Shown here piece after piece: positions 35,339 to 47,814 of a stretch of 64,000 nucleotides of DNA. Within the stretch, counting starts at the first letter, position 1. Every line of letters starts with the position of its first letter. The stretch comes from Brachypterus glaber (taxonomy: Eukaryota; Arthropoda; Insecta; Coleoptera; Kateretidae): NCBI GenBank assembly GCA_958510825.1, contig OY294044.1, positions 101,470,893-101,534,892 on the forward strand, given 5' to 3'. The notes beneath the pieces were generated by a model. That model was given only the letters and a program-made list of their open reading frames with translations. It searched no databases and was not told the DNA's origin. The position numbers and the translations under genes are program-made.

Positions 35339-35613
35339 TACACTGTAAAAAATAAATATGTAATTAAACATGTTGCTGCATGTAAATGTGATTTAATGCA
35401 GCTACAAAACTTACTAGATCTTACATGAAATTTTAAAATTTTACATGAATTTTACAGTTTTATATGAACATGAGACGTAAAATTGTAAAATTACGTTTTA
35501 AATCTAGTAAATTTTACATGTATTTGCATTAAATCACATATAAATACTGAATCATAGTTAATTTCCGTTTGTCAATGATTATAATAATTATTTAAGTTAT
35601 GTCTCTCAGTGTA
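35339..35613. mobile_element. Element with TACACTG ends, copy 1
   Basis: TACACTGTAAAAAATAAA at the left and CTCTCAGTGTA at the right; the interior alternates TTTACATG and CATGTAAA words. The same end type borders 39067-39916. Confidence 0.6.
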
Positions 35614-36224
35614 GATAATCCGGTTCTAAATAAAAATGTCCCCTTGACTATTTATAGTTAAATCTTAAGCAATATTATTATTCTATTATATGTTGGTATA
35701 AGACTAATAAAGAGCTCATGTGTGATTTAAAAGGACGAGTATGTTTCCTGAAAAAAAACCGTAAAACAAACATTTCATGGAGTTAATTAACATATTACAA
35801 AATAGCTCATTCAATTACTTAAACAAGTGAAATATGATGATTGTGCACTCTATTTACCTACCTTTGTGAATGTGAACTAGCACGAAGCTTCCCATTCGTA
35901 GGAGAAGATGGGGTAAATTTGCTCCTTTTATCATGTTCAACAATGCTGTTAACAAAAATATAAAATTTAAATTTACATATAAGAGCACTGTCAACTTAGT
36001 GTATAAGTAACATAATGTTGTAATGTTACTAATAATAATACGAACATTATATTCCAAAATAAAAATAATTTTACGTATTTATGAATTAACTCTTAAATTT
36101 TTACCCCACAAGAAATGTTATTGTATTTTATTTAAATACTATAACATTATTTGTAAAGGAACAATTACTGCGAAATCTGGTACTTAGTATTTTATATAAA
36201 TGTAGATTGATTAAAACTTTGGAG
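35614..36224. other. No gene seen
   Basis: AT-rich; a 67-codon minus-strand frame (35854-36057) is unrecognisable. Confidence 0.35.
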
Positions 36225-36320
36225 TGTTACGCCCATGTTAATGGTATAGGAAAATAGCGTTACAGGGGGTCCAAAATGATCAAAATTTGCGTTAAGTAAT
36301 ACTTGAACGTTCCGAAAGCT
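36225..36320. repeat. GTTACGCCCATGTTAATGG repeat, copy 2
   Basis: GTGTTACGCCCATGTTAATG, GCGTTACAGGGGGTCC, AAAATGATCAAAATTTGCG, AGTAATACTTGAACGTTCC. Confidence 0.8.
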
Positions 36321-36756
36321 CCCCTCCATCTCGTACACCCCTGGTGGTTAACATAACTACATGAAAATAACATGAAAATATGCATTTTAAGAAAAGATCA
36401 CATGCAAAACCATGTTACTATATCTCAAAGGGTTCCTTACTTATTATTTACAAACCGATTTTTTTTAGCCCCTTTTGGAAGGGCGTAGATCTCTTACGAC
36501 CCATTTTTCAAATTTTAAGAAAAAAAATTGTTCGTACAGTTTTCGAGATAATCGACCCTAAAGATTTATAAGGGAACAGTTAGAGAAGTCGTATGTTTTC
36601 GTTTAATATTTACAAAAATTGATATTTGGAGGTTTTGAGACTCGCTAAAAATGGATTGAGAAAAATGAATTTGATATTAAAAAAACTCTATCCTCACCCC
36701 TTAGGGAACGTTAAAGTATTACGTAAGGCCCCTAGGGGGAGGGGGGATAGTTCTTG

Positions 36757-36853
36757 AGTGTTACGCCCCTGTTAATGGTAAAGGAAAATAAAGGGGGGGG
36801 GGGTCTTAAATGATCAAAATTTGCTTTACGTAATACTTGAAAGTTCCCTTAAT
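36757..36853. repeat. GTTACGCCCATGTTAATGG repeat, copy 3
   Basis: Direct repeat of copy 2 about 530 bp on; a reversed end (GGGAACGTTAAAGTATTACG) lies at 36711, so the intervening block is bracketed by matching ends. Confidence 0.8.
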
Positions 36854-37028
36854 GGGGTAGAACCATCCCTTTTATATATATTTTTAAGTAACCTGATAAG
36901 AGTTGGTACATGGGATTTTCGTCTCGCTAAAAACGAATTTGATATTAAAAAAATTCTGCCACTTAAGGGAGTGGAACCACCCCTATTTATATTTTTTTAA
37001 TTGAAGTGATAAATATTCGTACATGAGG

Positions 37029-38254
37029 CACGGTGGGCTTTAAGCTTACGGAGATGAAAAAATCAACACCCCATAACTGACAACGGGATATTGTTTCTAA
37101 TGCTTTTAGAATTACATGTTCCTTGAAAACAAAATCGTAGGTGTAGCCGTTTTTTATTTCATCAAAAATTAGTATATTGGTATATATGAGGCGGTGACTT
37201 TCAAAACGCAGTTTTTGACATTTTTTGAAAAATTGAGATAATGATGATGTTTACACTGTTAATGCATATTCGATCTATTGATCCAAAAAAAAAAATTAAA
37301 AAATTTGTTATTTCATATTAAAAATTTAGTTAAAAAACCACGTGGAAAAACAAAACGCAGTTTTTGAACCAAAGCTTGACTTTCAAAACGCAGTTTTTAA
37401 TTATACCACAGTCAATATAGGTTTCAACTGCGACAAAATTCCTCAGTCAAAAAAAAAGTATGTATTCCTATAGATTTTGGGATGGGAAATTCAATAAAAA
37501 AAAGTCTATCGATTTTCGAGTTTCGGAAGACCCTTAAACGGCCCTTAAAACACCCTAAAAACTCGTTTTCTATATAACGCGTTATATAGAAGTTCCCTTA
37601 TTTTGAGTGTCACTAAAAACCGAGTTTATCTCTCAAAAATGTTAAAAGAATGTATATATTTTTTCTGGATATCCTGTATATCCGATAAAAAAATATAGTT
37701 GTTTTTATGTGAGGACATATTGGGCTACACGCACAATGTTTGAAGACAATGAAAAACATTTTTTTGTGCCTATAATTAGACCTAAAATCAAACAATGTAG
37801 TGAATTTTCACTTTAAAGGGCACACCACCGCCATTTTGAAAGAAAAATTCTGATTTTTTTTTGAGGTTAGCAATTTACTATCCCTTTATACCGTTTCATG
37901 TTAAAAAGATTTAAATAAAAAATCCTTGGGCCTTAAAAAAAATAAAAAAGCTAAGCAAACATATTTTTTAAAAAATGGTTGTGAGATTTTTTCAAAAATT
38001 TTGAAAAAAATTAGGGATGAAATGGTTACCCCAATAAACAAATTTAAGGGGTGAGATCTCCAAACTTTTTAATTAGAAATTTTTTTTGGGTCACATATAT
38101 ACTAATATACTAATTTTTGATGGAATAAAAAACGGCTACACCTACGATTTTGTTCTCAACGAACATGTAACTCTGAAAGCATTAGAAACAATATCCCGTT
38201 GTCAGTTATGGGGTTTTCGATTTTTTCATCTCCGTAAGCTTAAAGCCCACCGTG
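37029..38254. mobile_element. Large foldback, CACGGTGGGCTTTAAGC ends
   Basis: CACGGTGGGCTTTAAGCTTA at the left, TAAGCTTAAAGCCCACCGTG at the right; arms of about 165 bp remain paired through AGGTGTAGCCGTTTTTTATT. The interior has three copies of CTTTCAAAACGCAGTTTTT. The minus/plus frames inside are arm sequence. Confidence 0.92.
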
Positions 38255-39066
38255 AAGGGTTTTGGGACTCATTGAAACTAATTTTATTTATTCATATTTT
38301 AATAAATCTATTTTTTGTGTAAAATTACATTAATTATTTCTAATCATTTATTGGTATGACGCTGATGCCGGCGTAAATTTTGTAATTTTTAATTTTTAAA
38401 ATATAGAATACAATTTTTAAAAAGCAAAAATTACAGTATATCTATCTATAACGTTCTATGTTTTTTTTAGAATCAGTTATTTAGTTTTTTTTGTTTTTTT
38501 TTTATATTAACTCATTTTGAATTTCTTGTGACGATATTGGTAACAATAATTGGACAATTTTTCTATAATTGTTCGTATATATGAAATAGTCATTATAATT
38601 TAATGTCAATGAAAAATGTGTCAATAGTAGTAATTTGCTTTTTTATAGACCTACATGAAATTCATTATTAAACTTGATAATAATTTTGTAATAATAATAA
38701 TTATTATTATTAATGATGTTTAACTTTTTAATTAATTGTTGGTAAGTTATAAAATACAGGTACCTAATTAACAAAAAAAAATTAATAATAATTTGAAAAT
38801 TTTACGCCTTAATAAAATAAATTAATATTAATTTAAAATTTGATACGTGATACGTTATGTTGTTTGATAGACTTTTTTATGAATATAAAAACTAAATAAA
38901 AAATTGGTATATTGACAACTTTTAAACGCCTTGACGTAGAAACATATAATTTGATAAGGGTGCCCTTTGAAACATGACCATTCTACGCCCCTGTTAAAAT
39001 GACAGTCCAAGTTCATGTTTTGATAAATTTTAAACGCCTTGAAGTAGAAAAATGCAATGTTATGGG
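38255..39066. other. No gene; short direct repeat
   Basis: TTTTAAACGCCTTGANGTAGAAA occurs at about 38921 and 39027, and a relative at 40928. Otherwise AT-rich. Confidence 0.45.
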
Positions 39067-39090
39067 TACACGGTAAAAATAAATTACATT

Positions 39091-39280
39091 AAATTACATA
39101 GTGCGTAAATGGTAATATGTTACCATAGACCGGAATGGTAAAAATTACATAGTCGGTAATGGTAATGTTTTGCAAAGACCGGAACAGTAAAAATTACATA
39201 GCCCATAATGGTAATATTTTGCATAGACCGGAACGGTAAAAATTACATAGTCCAGAATGGTAATATTTTGCATAGACTTG
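39091..39280. repeat. Four tandem units of about 49 bp
   Basis: Each unit has AAATTACATAGTCNNNAATGG, TAATATTTTGCATAG and ACCGGAACGGTAA. Confidence 0.9.
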
Positions 39281-39734
39281 AAATTTGAAAAAACATATTT
39301 ACTACTTAGAAAATGTTTGTTCCAAATTACAAGTCTCTGAGTCAAAGCTTTTTTGAAATATCGTAGCGTAAAATTCATTTGGTTTAATAAACCAAACGAT
39401 TTGCACCCATAATACGAGTATAAACTGCTTACATCTTTCTTTAAAGATCTATTGGTTGATAAAGATCGTAATTTATAATGAATGTAAATTTTAGGCCACA
39501 AATAAAGCATTTAAATATCGTACATAAATATTATTTACCTTTTTTACACTTTTAACACTTTAACCTAGCAGCATGCGTCGCTATCTCTAACAATAACAAT
39601 ATTAAACGGTCCGTGTCATGATGCGACGCCTCTTGGTTATTGTCCAAAGCGCACGCGCGTCTTAAATTAACATAGCCCGACATTTTAAAATCATGTAAAA
39701 ATATGTAAATCAATGTAAATATATTTTGTTGCAT

Positions 39735-39812
39735 TATTTTACATTCTTTAACATTCTTTTACATTCTTTTACATTCTTTTACATTCTTTTACATTCTTTT
39801 ACATTATTTTAC
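39735..39812. repeat. Decamer array (TTTTACATTC)n
   Basis: Seven to eight units, the first and last slightly changed (TTTAACATTC, TTTTACATTA). Confidence 0.92.
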
Positions 39813-39916
39813 ATAAATTCATGAATTATGCATAGTCCAGAATAGTAAATTTACTATTCCGTACTATGTAAATTCATGTATTTTTACATTATTTTACAAG
39901 CAGTTTTTACAGTGTA

Positions 39917-41040
39917 GCATTTGGAAGACCAATCGAGGCAATATCAGTGGCAGTTCAAGGCCATACCTTTATGTAAATGATCATCAACAATGATATATCA
40001 TAACACCTAAATTTCACTCATGATGTGATTTTTACCTAGGGTGTGTATTTTTACATACATACCATTTGCAACAATACTTTCAAAGTGCAAGTGTATTTTT
40101 ACAAGCGTACCACTCGCAACAATACAAGAACTACACTCCTGATGTACAAACCAGCCAATCGCAGTGCATTAAGGTAGTCACGTGACTCTTGTTGGCTTCA
40201 ACGCGTTGTTACAACGACGCTGTTAGCTGGCACCAGTACAACTGTTTACGTTTGTGCAAATTTTCTGTGCTGGACTTTTTAAAGAAATAACCGGTAAGTG
40301 TTGATTAAAAGTATATATTTAAAAAGTATGAATAAAACAATTACCTTAAAACATATACATTTTAAAATATTTTACTTATTTAATGTACCGTACCGTTTGC
40401 ATTTTTTTTCATGTAATTTATAGAGAATTCAGAAGTTTTATAAACGATACAAAAAAAGATTTTATTTTTTAATATTATGTTTAATTTAATTATACCTCTA
40501 AGTCCTTTCTGTTTCAACTTTACACTGCGATATTTTATAAACGCTTTGACATATTGACTTTAAATTTGTACTACAGATTATAGTCTGTAGCAGATAATTA
40601 TCTGTCTAAAGGAAAATCTTAAATCCAGATTTCAAGTCTCTATGTTAATGTGTTTCTAAAATTCAAACCGAAGAGGGCTTGGTCACATAATTAGACTATA
40701 GATTTTTGTATCCATCTAGATGTAAATATACTTACACTTAGTGTAATATTTACATACAAGTTGTAAAATGTACCCGTTGGTGAAAATTTTACACACTGGA
40801 TGTATGTAAAAATATAATACACACCACATGTATATTTACACTTCGAGTGTAAGCTCACATCAGCAGCAGCTGGAAGTAAATTACCCATACACGTGTGTGT
40901 AAAAATTTGTCTCAGTGTACGTTTCCAACTTTTAAACGCCCCAGCCGAGAAATATCAGATAGAGGAAACGCAATATGTATGTAAAGAGTAAAATCTTCAC
41001 GGCTTGTTATATTTTGTCCTACAATCCACGAATAATATAA
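39917..41040. repeat. TACATACA-rich stretch, possible degraded foldback
   Basis: GGTGTGTATTTTTACATACA at about 40039 is mirrored by TGTATGTAAAAATATAATAC and ACACC at about 40800-40826. GTGTATTTTTACA followed by TACCA and TCGCAACAATAC is tandemly doubled at 40041-40130. No gene recognised. Confidence 0.45.
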
Positions 41041-41656
41041 TAGCCTAGTCAAATAATAAATGTAAATTGCAATAAATGTACACGGGCTGATATTTTAAAG
41101 GGTAGTTATGGATGGTTACAGAACATTTCTGTTAGTTTTTCACCGGGTGATTTGCCTAAGGGGTGTCCGCTATCTTGAATTTTAGGAGTTGGTTGCTTAA
41201 TATGCATCAGGCCCAACTCGTAACCGTAACTAAATACTTTGAAAACTTATATAAATATAGAGAATTCCAAGAGCTATAAGTTTGCTTATAACAACTTTTA
41301 TCTATGATAAATAATTTAGCTAAAAAATCGAAAAAAACAATTTTACCCCCAAAATGGCAATATTTGAAAATTTATAACTCGACTGTTATTAATATAATAA
41401 AAAAATGATCCAAACAAAACTTGTTGAAAATTTATTCCTTGACAAAATTGGTTATATACATTTTTATCGTAAGATGCATATTTAGCGAGATAACCGCACT
41501 CACCTCTAAAATTTAAGATAGCGGACATCCCTTACGCAAATCACTCGGTGAAAAACTAACAGGAGTGTTCTGTTACCATCCACTACTACTTTAAAATATC
41601 AGCCCGTACATTTATTGCAATTTAACACAGGAATTTTTCGTTATTTGACTGGACTA
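41041..41656. mobile_element. Foldback with TAGNCNAGTCAAATAA ends
   Basis: TAGCCTAGTCAAATAA against TTATTTGACTGGACTA, then GTACACGGGCTGATATTTTA against its mirror and GGTGAAAAACTAACA against TGTTAGTTTTTCACC; 616 bp, no coding. Confidence 0.88.
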
Positions 41657-42110
41657 TAAATATTTTTAATATTTATTCACGTAGCTATAATTAGTTAAAA
41701 TCAAAAAGTAGGCCATGATAATAATTTACCTGTATGCCAGTAAAAATTAAACATGCGTGACTATCCATTGTTTAGTAGATTAGACCACCATTTTTGTTTA
41801 GAATATTAGTTTTTTAATTACCGCCCACTTGCGCCTATCATTTCCTTTAAATAAAACCACAACAAATTTTTGAATGAGCTACCGAAAGAATCAAGGGTTT
41901 TCTAGTAGACTTTTTATCAACAGTGGCGTACACTGTAAGAAATGGGGGGTAAAAGTAGAGAGTAATATTAAGTTTAAATTATAATATCCATATGATTTAA
42001 ACCAAACTTTTTACTGTTGTATAGTTAATTTATTTTTTTTTTTAATTTACCCTTTAGGTTTACCATGACGACTTAATATCCTAAAATAAATCCATAAAAA
42101 AAAAACGGAA

Positions 42111-42954
42111 AAAAATCATGAAACGTTGAAAGTTGAATATTTATAAACCTTATAGTGGCCTCTAAATGATTTGAATACATTTTTTTGAAGATGTTTGCGA
42201 CCTTGCGTAAAAAATTAAACTTAAGTTTCACATTGAATACCGGGTTGGCCATTTAACTGCCTATTCACAAGCTCGCATAAGAACATAAAACATAACAATG
42301 CGATGCCGTGATTGGCTTGATGTACCGGCATGTATCTTTTAAGCCAATCACGGCATCGCATTATTATATTTATGTTCTTATGAAAGCTTCTGGATATGCC
42401 TTAAATGGTTAAAAGTCGATATCTCAAAAATCGTAACAGATAAGTGTTTAAAATTTGGATCTAAGCTTCAATATCAAGTGTGGCACCTTTTCATCAAATC
42501 AGTTTTTTTTATCCACACCCTTAGGCGGGAGAGGGGATAACTTAAAAAAATTTAATAGAATGGGGATGTTTTTTATTCAGATTCAAATTTAGTATAAAAA
42601 GTTACATAATTTACCAAAAAAGTTTTTTTTTCAACTTTAAATTAGGCTGTTTAAAAAAAAAAATTTAATATTTTATTAGGTTTCTAATGTTTAGGTTTAT
42701 TTTATTGTTTTAAACCTAAAAATATATAAATGAAATCAAATCTGAATTTTATCCAAAAATTTCTATTTTTTTACCTGACGCGTCAGGACGCGTCCGGACA
42801 TGGAGATAATACCTTTCTATGATTTAATACCCTATATTTGTACTGTTTTAAAATTTAAAAAAGGTCGCAAAAATTTTCTAAAAAATGTATTGAAATCATT
42901 TAGAGGACACTATAAGGTTTATAAATATTCAACATTCAACGCTTCATGATTTTT
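42111..42954. mobile_element. Foldback with ATCATGAANCGTTGAA arms
   Basis: Left 42111-42206 (AATATTTATAAACCTTATAG) is mirrored at 42870-42954 (CTATAAGGTTTATAAATATT). The GTGATTGGCTT hairpin at 42249 is nested. Confidence 0.85.
42249..42408. mobile_element. GTGATTGGCTT hairpin MITE, copy 1
   Basis: AATGCGATGCCGTGATTGGC and its complement around a 30-base centre, outer AAGCTCGCATAAGAACATAA. TTAA lies at both edges (42253, 42401), as expected for piggyBac-type insertion, but the end match is imperfect. Confidence 0.85.
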
Positions 42955-43630
42955 TGGTATTACCAACTTGGTAAATAAATTGCAGGAAATATTTTTAACA
43001 TTGTAGTGTGGGTATAAAAGTGGAGAGGGGGCAAGATTAAAATTATTGTATTTTTTGTATTTTTTCCCATTGGCCCCCTCTATGTTTACCAAAAACAATC
43101 CCGAGTGAGAACATTTGGTAACATACCTGTATGCCAAAAAGTCTCTAGCTTAACACGTTCCTAAATTCTCGTGCTTAGTATATTTCCCGGACAGTCCGAG
43201 GGAAAACTTTTTTTTTTCGTAGGTAAAAAAAATTAAATTTTTTGTAAGAATACCTTTACCAAGGCTTTTCCAAAATTTTGATTTTTATGTTTAAATAGGA
43301 AAACAAAAACTAACTGCTAAAAACCTTTTTTTAATCCTTTAAGTTTTATAATGCTAAAGAAATTATACTTTTACCTCTTTTATCATGAGAGGGGGAGCAG
43401 AGTGGGGACTCACCATTGGTGGTGAAATTATAATGCCCATGACATTGCTAGATAGCAATATACGGAAAAGATAATAGTTGAAAGCATCTAAGTGAGAAAC
43501 TTTCGTTAGTACTCCTCCCTGATTTCCATTTATTATGCTAATATTTGAGCTATTTTGTCTGAGCATCATATATGATGCTCATGGCACTTAACGTGTTAAT
43601 GTAAGACCAAAGCGCCATCCAAACTCACTG

Positions 43631-43703
43631 GACCTTGGGCTCGCATAAATAATCATAATACATAAGATTGAGCTTATAAAATTATATTTATGGTTATGCG
43701 AGC
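43631..43703. repeat. Hairpin GGCTCGCATAA
   Basis: GGCTCGCATAAATAATCATA against TATGGTTATGCGAGCC, probably a reduced relative of the neighbouring GTGATTGGCTT elements. Confidence 0.7.
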
Positions 43704-43723
43704 CTGAGGGTGACGACTAAGGG

Positions 43724-43868
43724 CCTATCCACAAGCCCGCATAACAACATAATACATAACAATGCGATGCCTTGATTGACTTGATGTGCCGCCATATATC
43801 TTGTAAGCCAATCACGGCATCGCATTCTTATGTATTATGTTCTTATACAAGCTTCTGGAGAGGCATTT
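43724..43868. mobile_element. GTGATTGGCTT hairpin MITE, copy 2
   Basis: AATGCGATGCCTTGATTG against AGCCAATCACGGCATCGC; outer GGCCTATCCACAAGC against GCTTCTGGAGAGGC. Confidence 0.85.
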
Positions 43869-45732
43869 ACTAAAGAAATAAAACAGCAAAAGATTCTATA
43901 TAACCGGCATAAGCTCTCTGTATTGTACGATTTAACTATTAAAAAAACTGACTTGTCATTTAGAAATAAATATAATGACCTGTCCATAAATATTTTTGTA
44001 TAAACATTAAAAATAGCTAGATCTCCAAATTAGTTTTTTTCATGCCACATAAAAATTTTATCATTAAAGATTCTATTTATATTTATTCAAACTTATTTAA
44101 GACATGTGAAGCCCTAAATAAGTTTTATGCTTTTGCTAACAGCTCTTCAATATATATTGAATTTACTATAATTATAATAGACTAAAAAAATAAAAATAGA
44201 TAAATAAAATAGAAATATTCGACTCGAAATTTTTTATTTTTTTTATCTATTTTTATTTTTTTTTAGTCTATTATAATTCGAAAATTTCAAGCTTTTTAAA
44301 ACTAATTATTTTTGTGCATTATTTTAACAACTAATTATAATTAAATACTGCAATAATATTTATTTATTTGGTTAAACTAATTAGAATGATGGAGAACCCC
44401 AAATTATCTCTAGGCTAATGCCAGCAACGCTTTATTGACTTTTATAATATTATATTAGATTAATATTTAAAAAATAGGAAATATAGAAAATTTTTCGACT
44501 TGCTAAAGTGTTTATTTTTGTGTACGTTTTCTCTTTTTCATATTTTTGATATTGTTAAGATGTTACCTGCTTTTACTTTTAATAATATTATAATAAATTC
44601 GTTCATGAACATGCAATACCCCTTCCTGAAGTTTTGACCAATACCTTCTAACTACAATTGTAGTACAATAAAAGCTAGAATAGTTTAAATGTAAGATGAA
44701 AACATCTTTAGGGACAATAAGTAACCTTACAACACTTTATTTATATTACTATAATTATTAAAAAATAGAGTACACAGCAACTCTAAGAACTGTTTTTTGT
44801 CGCTCCTAAATTAAAAATTGACATTTCAACTTAGAAGGTATCGCAAGTTCATGGTCGAATTAAAATTGTTGTTTAGACAAGAATTAATTTAAATTTTAGG
44901 AAATTTGAGAAAAATTGAAAATAGTATTACTAAAACAATAAAAAATGAAAAAAATAGTGTGGGGCAAATTGAAAGTTTTAGATTAGTTGGCAAATTTTGA
45001 ACTTTTTTTTGTTTTTTTTTTAATCATCAATTTTATTGGGGGACGAACTCGGGGACGAATAAAAAAAATTTGGCAATTGGCAAATATTTTCTTCACTTAG
45101 CAACATTTGGTGTGTTGGCTCCCTAATCTTTTTTGTTCGTCCAGTCCCTGATTTTATAAAAGCGCTCTTTTTCTTTCCCTTAAGGAACCAAATAAAAACA
45201 TGTAAAACAAGCTCTAAAGATAGGGAAAATATAAAGACAAGATAATTTATTGGTAATATTTAGAAAGCCAACAGGGAATAAAAAAATATGGGAAGGCCAA
45301 AGCTAGGACTGTTAACAGACCAGAATTGATACAGAAACGAAAAAGCTAGGCATTTTTACTAGAAAATTAAATGTACTTAATATCGATTTTTTTTTCTATA
45401 AAACTCGCTGCCTTTTAGTTTTTAAAATTTATATTGTCAAGATCGAGCAGGATTAAAATTACTAAAAAATTCTATTGGAGCACTGTTTATTTTGATTCTT
45501 ACCTAAATTAATATGTACAAATTAAATTGACGTATTTATTATTATGCATCGGAAAAGCAAAACTTTGTAATAAAAAAAGAAAATAATACGTTTTCAATTG
45601 ATTAATTAGCTTTTAGGACAAAAAATCCAAATAAAAAGGTATTTTCTGAAACATTAACTAATTATAGTGGTAGTATATTAATTGATTAAATAAATCAGTT
45701 ATATAATTATTTTAACCTAAAGACCCCCTAAA
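43869..45732. other. No gene; small foldback at 44171-44278
   Basis: ATTATAATAGACTAAAAAAA against TTTTTTTAGTCTATTATAAT forms a 108-bp foldback. The rest is AT-rich. Confidence 0.5.
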
Positions 45733-47056
45733 ATTAAAGGGGTCTTTCTACCTTCAAATTTTAAAAATATTTTGTTTTTAAACATTACTTTTTTATATAG
45801 GAAAAAAAGATATCATTGTCAAATTTTGTAGATATGTTTATTTATATTTAAACAATACAAAACAATTTTTTTTAGTTTTTGAAATTGCCATTTTTTTGCC
45901 ATAATTTTTTTTAAACATAAAAAAACGGTGGTCGCCCTGATTCCGGCCGTTTGGATCGACTGAAAAAAAAACAGGATATTATTCAGTATTGAAGTAGGTA
46001 TAGTCCTATCTAGAAGAATTTTTTTTGGCCAAAAAATAACAAAATAACGGACGGTTTACAAACATTTTTAAATAATTTTCAAGAAAAACTTCTGCCCTTT
46101 TGTTATTTTTTGGCCAACAAAATTTATTCTAGATAGGGCTCTAACGACCTTCGCTGCGCATGACTCTTGAGAGTGGACCCCGTCCTTGACACAGCGCGCA
46201 CGACTCTCATAGGAGCCAGTTGACTTTTTTAATTATATGCATCAGTTTCAAAGCATTATTGTAGGTAGGTAAATGTGCTTGTGTCAGCGAGTGGAGTGGG
46301 TCCGGGACAGAATTTTTCTTGCCGTTTCCGATACGCTGCATTATTACCAGCATTGGGCATAAACTCAGTTATGACTCATCAACATTGAAAATAAACACAG
46401 AAACATAGGCTTACTGAATAATTTTGCCGAATTATGAAGGAAATTTTTATAAATCGAGACATTTGACACCTAATTTGTTACCCTTAACAATATTAACTAT
46501 AGAAAAAAACGACATTCGATTTTTATATTTTAAGAATACGAAAGTTTTTAATATTTTTTTCTCGATAACTTTTTTCCATTTACTCGTTTAAATGGAATCA
46601 TTAAAAAAAATCAAGATAAAAAGAAATAAAAATGTAAATATTTAAAACCTCGCCTCAACGCTAGTGTCGATGCGGCGCCTATGCGAGTACTGGAAATTCG
46701 TCGACTACTGATTATTGCAATAAAATGGCGGCAATATTTTCGAAAACAAAGAATTGGGTGGAGGGTGACCAACATCTTAAATAAACGTAGCGAAAGTGTT
46801 AATACTGAATAATATCACGTTCTTTTTTTTGTTGATCCAAACGGCCGGAATCATGGCTCCCATCGTTTTTTTATGTTTTTTTTTTCAGAAAAAAGTTACT
46901 TCTGGTAGAAAATGGCACTTTAAAAATCTAAAAAAAATTGTATTCTTTAAATATAAATAAACATACCTACAAATTTTCACAATGATATCTTTTTTCTTTC
47001 TATATAAAAAAATGTTTAAATATTTTAAAAATTTGAAGGTAGAGAGACCCCTTAAT
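45733..47056. mobile_element. Foldback with AAGGGGTCTTTCTACC ends, carrying nested elements
   Basis: ATTAAAGGGGTCTTTCTACC against GGTAGAGAGACCCCTTAAT; arms of about 290 bp through CGGCCGTTTGGATC and GATCCAAACGGCCGGAATCA. Inside are a hairpin (46002-46140, GGCCAAAAAATAACAAAA and mirror) and a reversed CAGTAGTCGGCG element (about 46340-46710). Confidence 0.88.
46340..46710. mobile_element. MITE, family CAGTAGTCGGCG, copy 2 (reversed, degraded)
   Basis: Reads ...AACATTGAAAATAAACACAG, CCTCGCCTCAACGCTAG, GCGGCGCCTATGCGAGTACT, GTCGACTACTG; the complement of the element at 1811-2067, with extra sequence between. Confidence 0.8.
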
Positions 47057-47275
47057 ATGTACTTACAAAATTATAAATGGTCAATTTAACCCAACCTTTT
47101 TTATTAGTTAAAAATAAAACTAGGTAACGAGAAGCTTAGCACACACCAATCATGGCACACTTAATTAAAAATAGTGGTTTTATAGAAAAAAAATCCTAAT
47201 ATACCTACTTATAGTAAGGAGTACTTACAGTAGATTCTCACACTATCAGAATTTTTTTGCTATCCTCAGCTCTAT

Positions 47276-47814
47276 TTTTGTAAGCTTCGGTTTCCTCCAA
47301 AAGTAGCAGTCGCTCATGACTGCGACCGGGTAGGTGCGACCAGGTAGTCACGACCCTACCTGTTTTATTCGGTCTCGCTAGTCGCCATTCTGTCAGCTGA
47401 CCATTTTATAAACAGCTGTTTTTTTGTTTGCGGTTCTTTTAATGTTTCTGAATTATCAAGCGGAAGAGGAAAATCTCCTCCTCTTATTAACATTACATCA
47501 TGAATAAAAAAGGTTAAAAGTTGATGAGATGTTTCCGCTAAGAGATATGGAGGGATTTCAGTGAAAGACACTTGTCACAGCACAAAACCACCTGTTTCGC
47601 CTACAAATTCGTGACGAAATAGTCGTGCGTCTGCTCCCGGAGCGGTCAAGCGACCGGCGACCAAACGAACCGCGACCTTTAGTTAGTAATAACGACTTGG
47701 CAGCAGCTAGGAAAACAGGGACTTTTAAAATGCATTGGAGGTGTCTCAACGACTAGGTTGCGGCTATGCGTCGTCAGCGACTGGGCCTTTTAGAGGAAAT
47801 CGTAGCTACAAATC
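47276..47814. mobile_element. Possible Harbinger-like element, about 540 bp
   Basis: Long inverted ends: GTAAGCTTCGGTTTCCTCC, AGCAGTCGCTCATGACTGC at the left; GCGTCGTCAGCGACTGGGCC, AGAGGAAATCGTAGCTAC at the right. The minus strand has two short frames with non-random composition (47365-47571 starting MSFTEIPPYLLAETSHQLLT, and 47558-47749), which could be the first exon of an element-encoded protein. Superfamily is a guess from the ends. Confidence 0.5.

Larger units (their letters stand above)
39067..39916. mobile_element. Element with TACACTG ends and internal tandem repeats, copy 2
   Basis: TACACGGTAAAAATAAA at the left and GTTTTTACAGTGTA at the right; 850 bp. Contains a four-unit 49-bp array and a decamer array. 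The 121-codon minus-strand frame (39145-39510) runs through the array and looks non-coding. Confidence 0.7.

Noticed and set aside
38086..38322. 78-codon plus-strand frame
   Set aside because: It is the right arm of the foldback at 37029-38254; the mirror-image arm would encode an unrelated peptide.
39091..39280. CRISPR-like regular repeats
   Set aside because: Contiguous tandem units without unique spacers in a eukaryotic genome.
39145..39510. 121-codon minus-strand frame
   Set aside because: Largely the 49-bp tandem array inside a mobile element; repeats of YHYGLCNFYCSGLCK reflect the DNA repeat.
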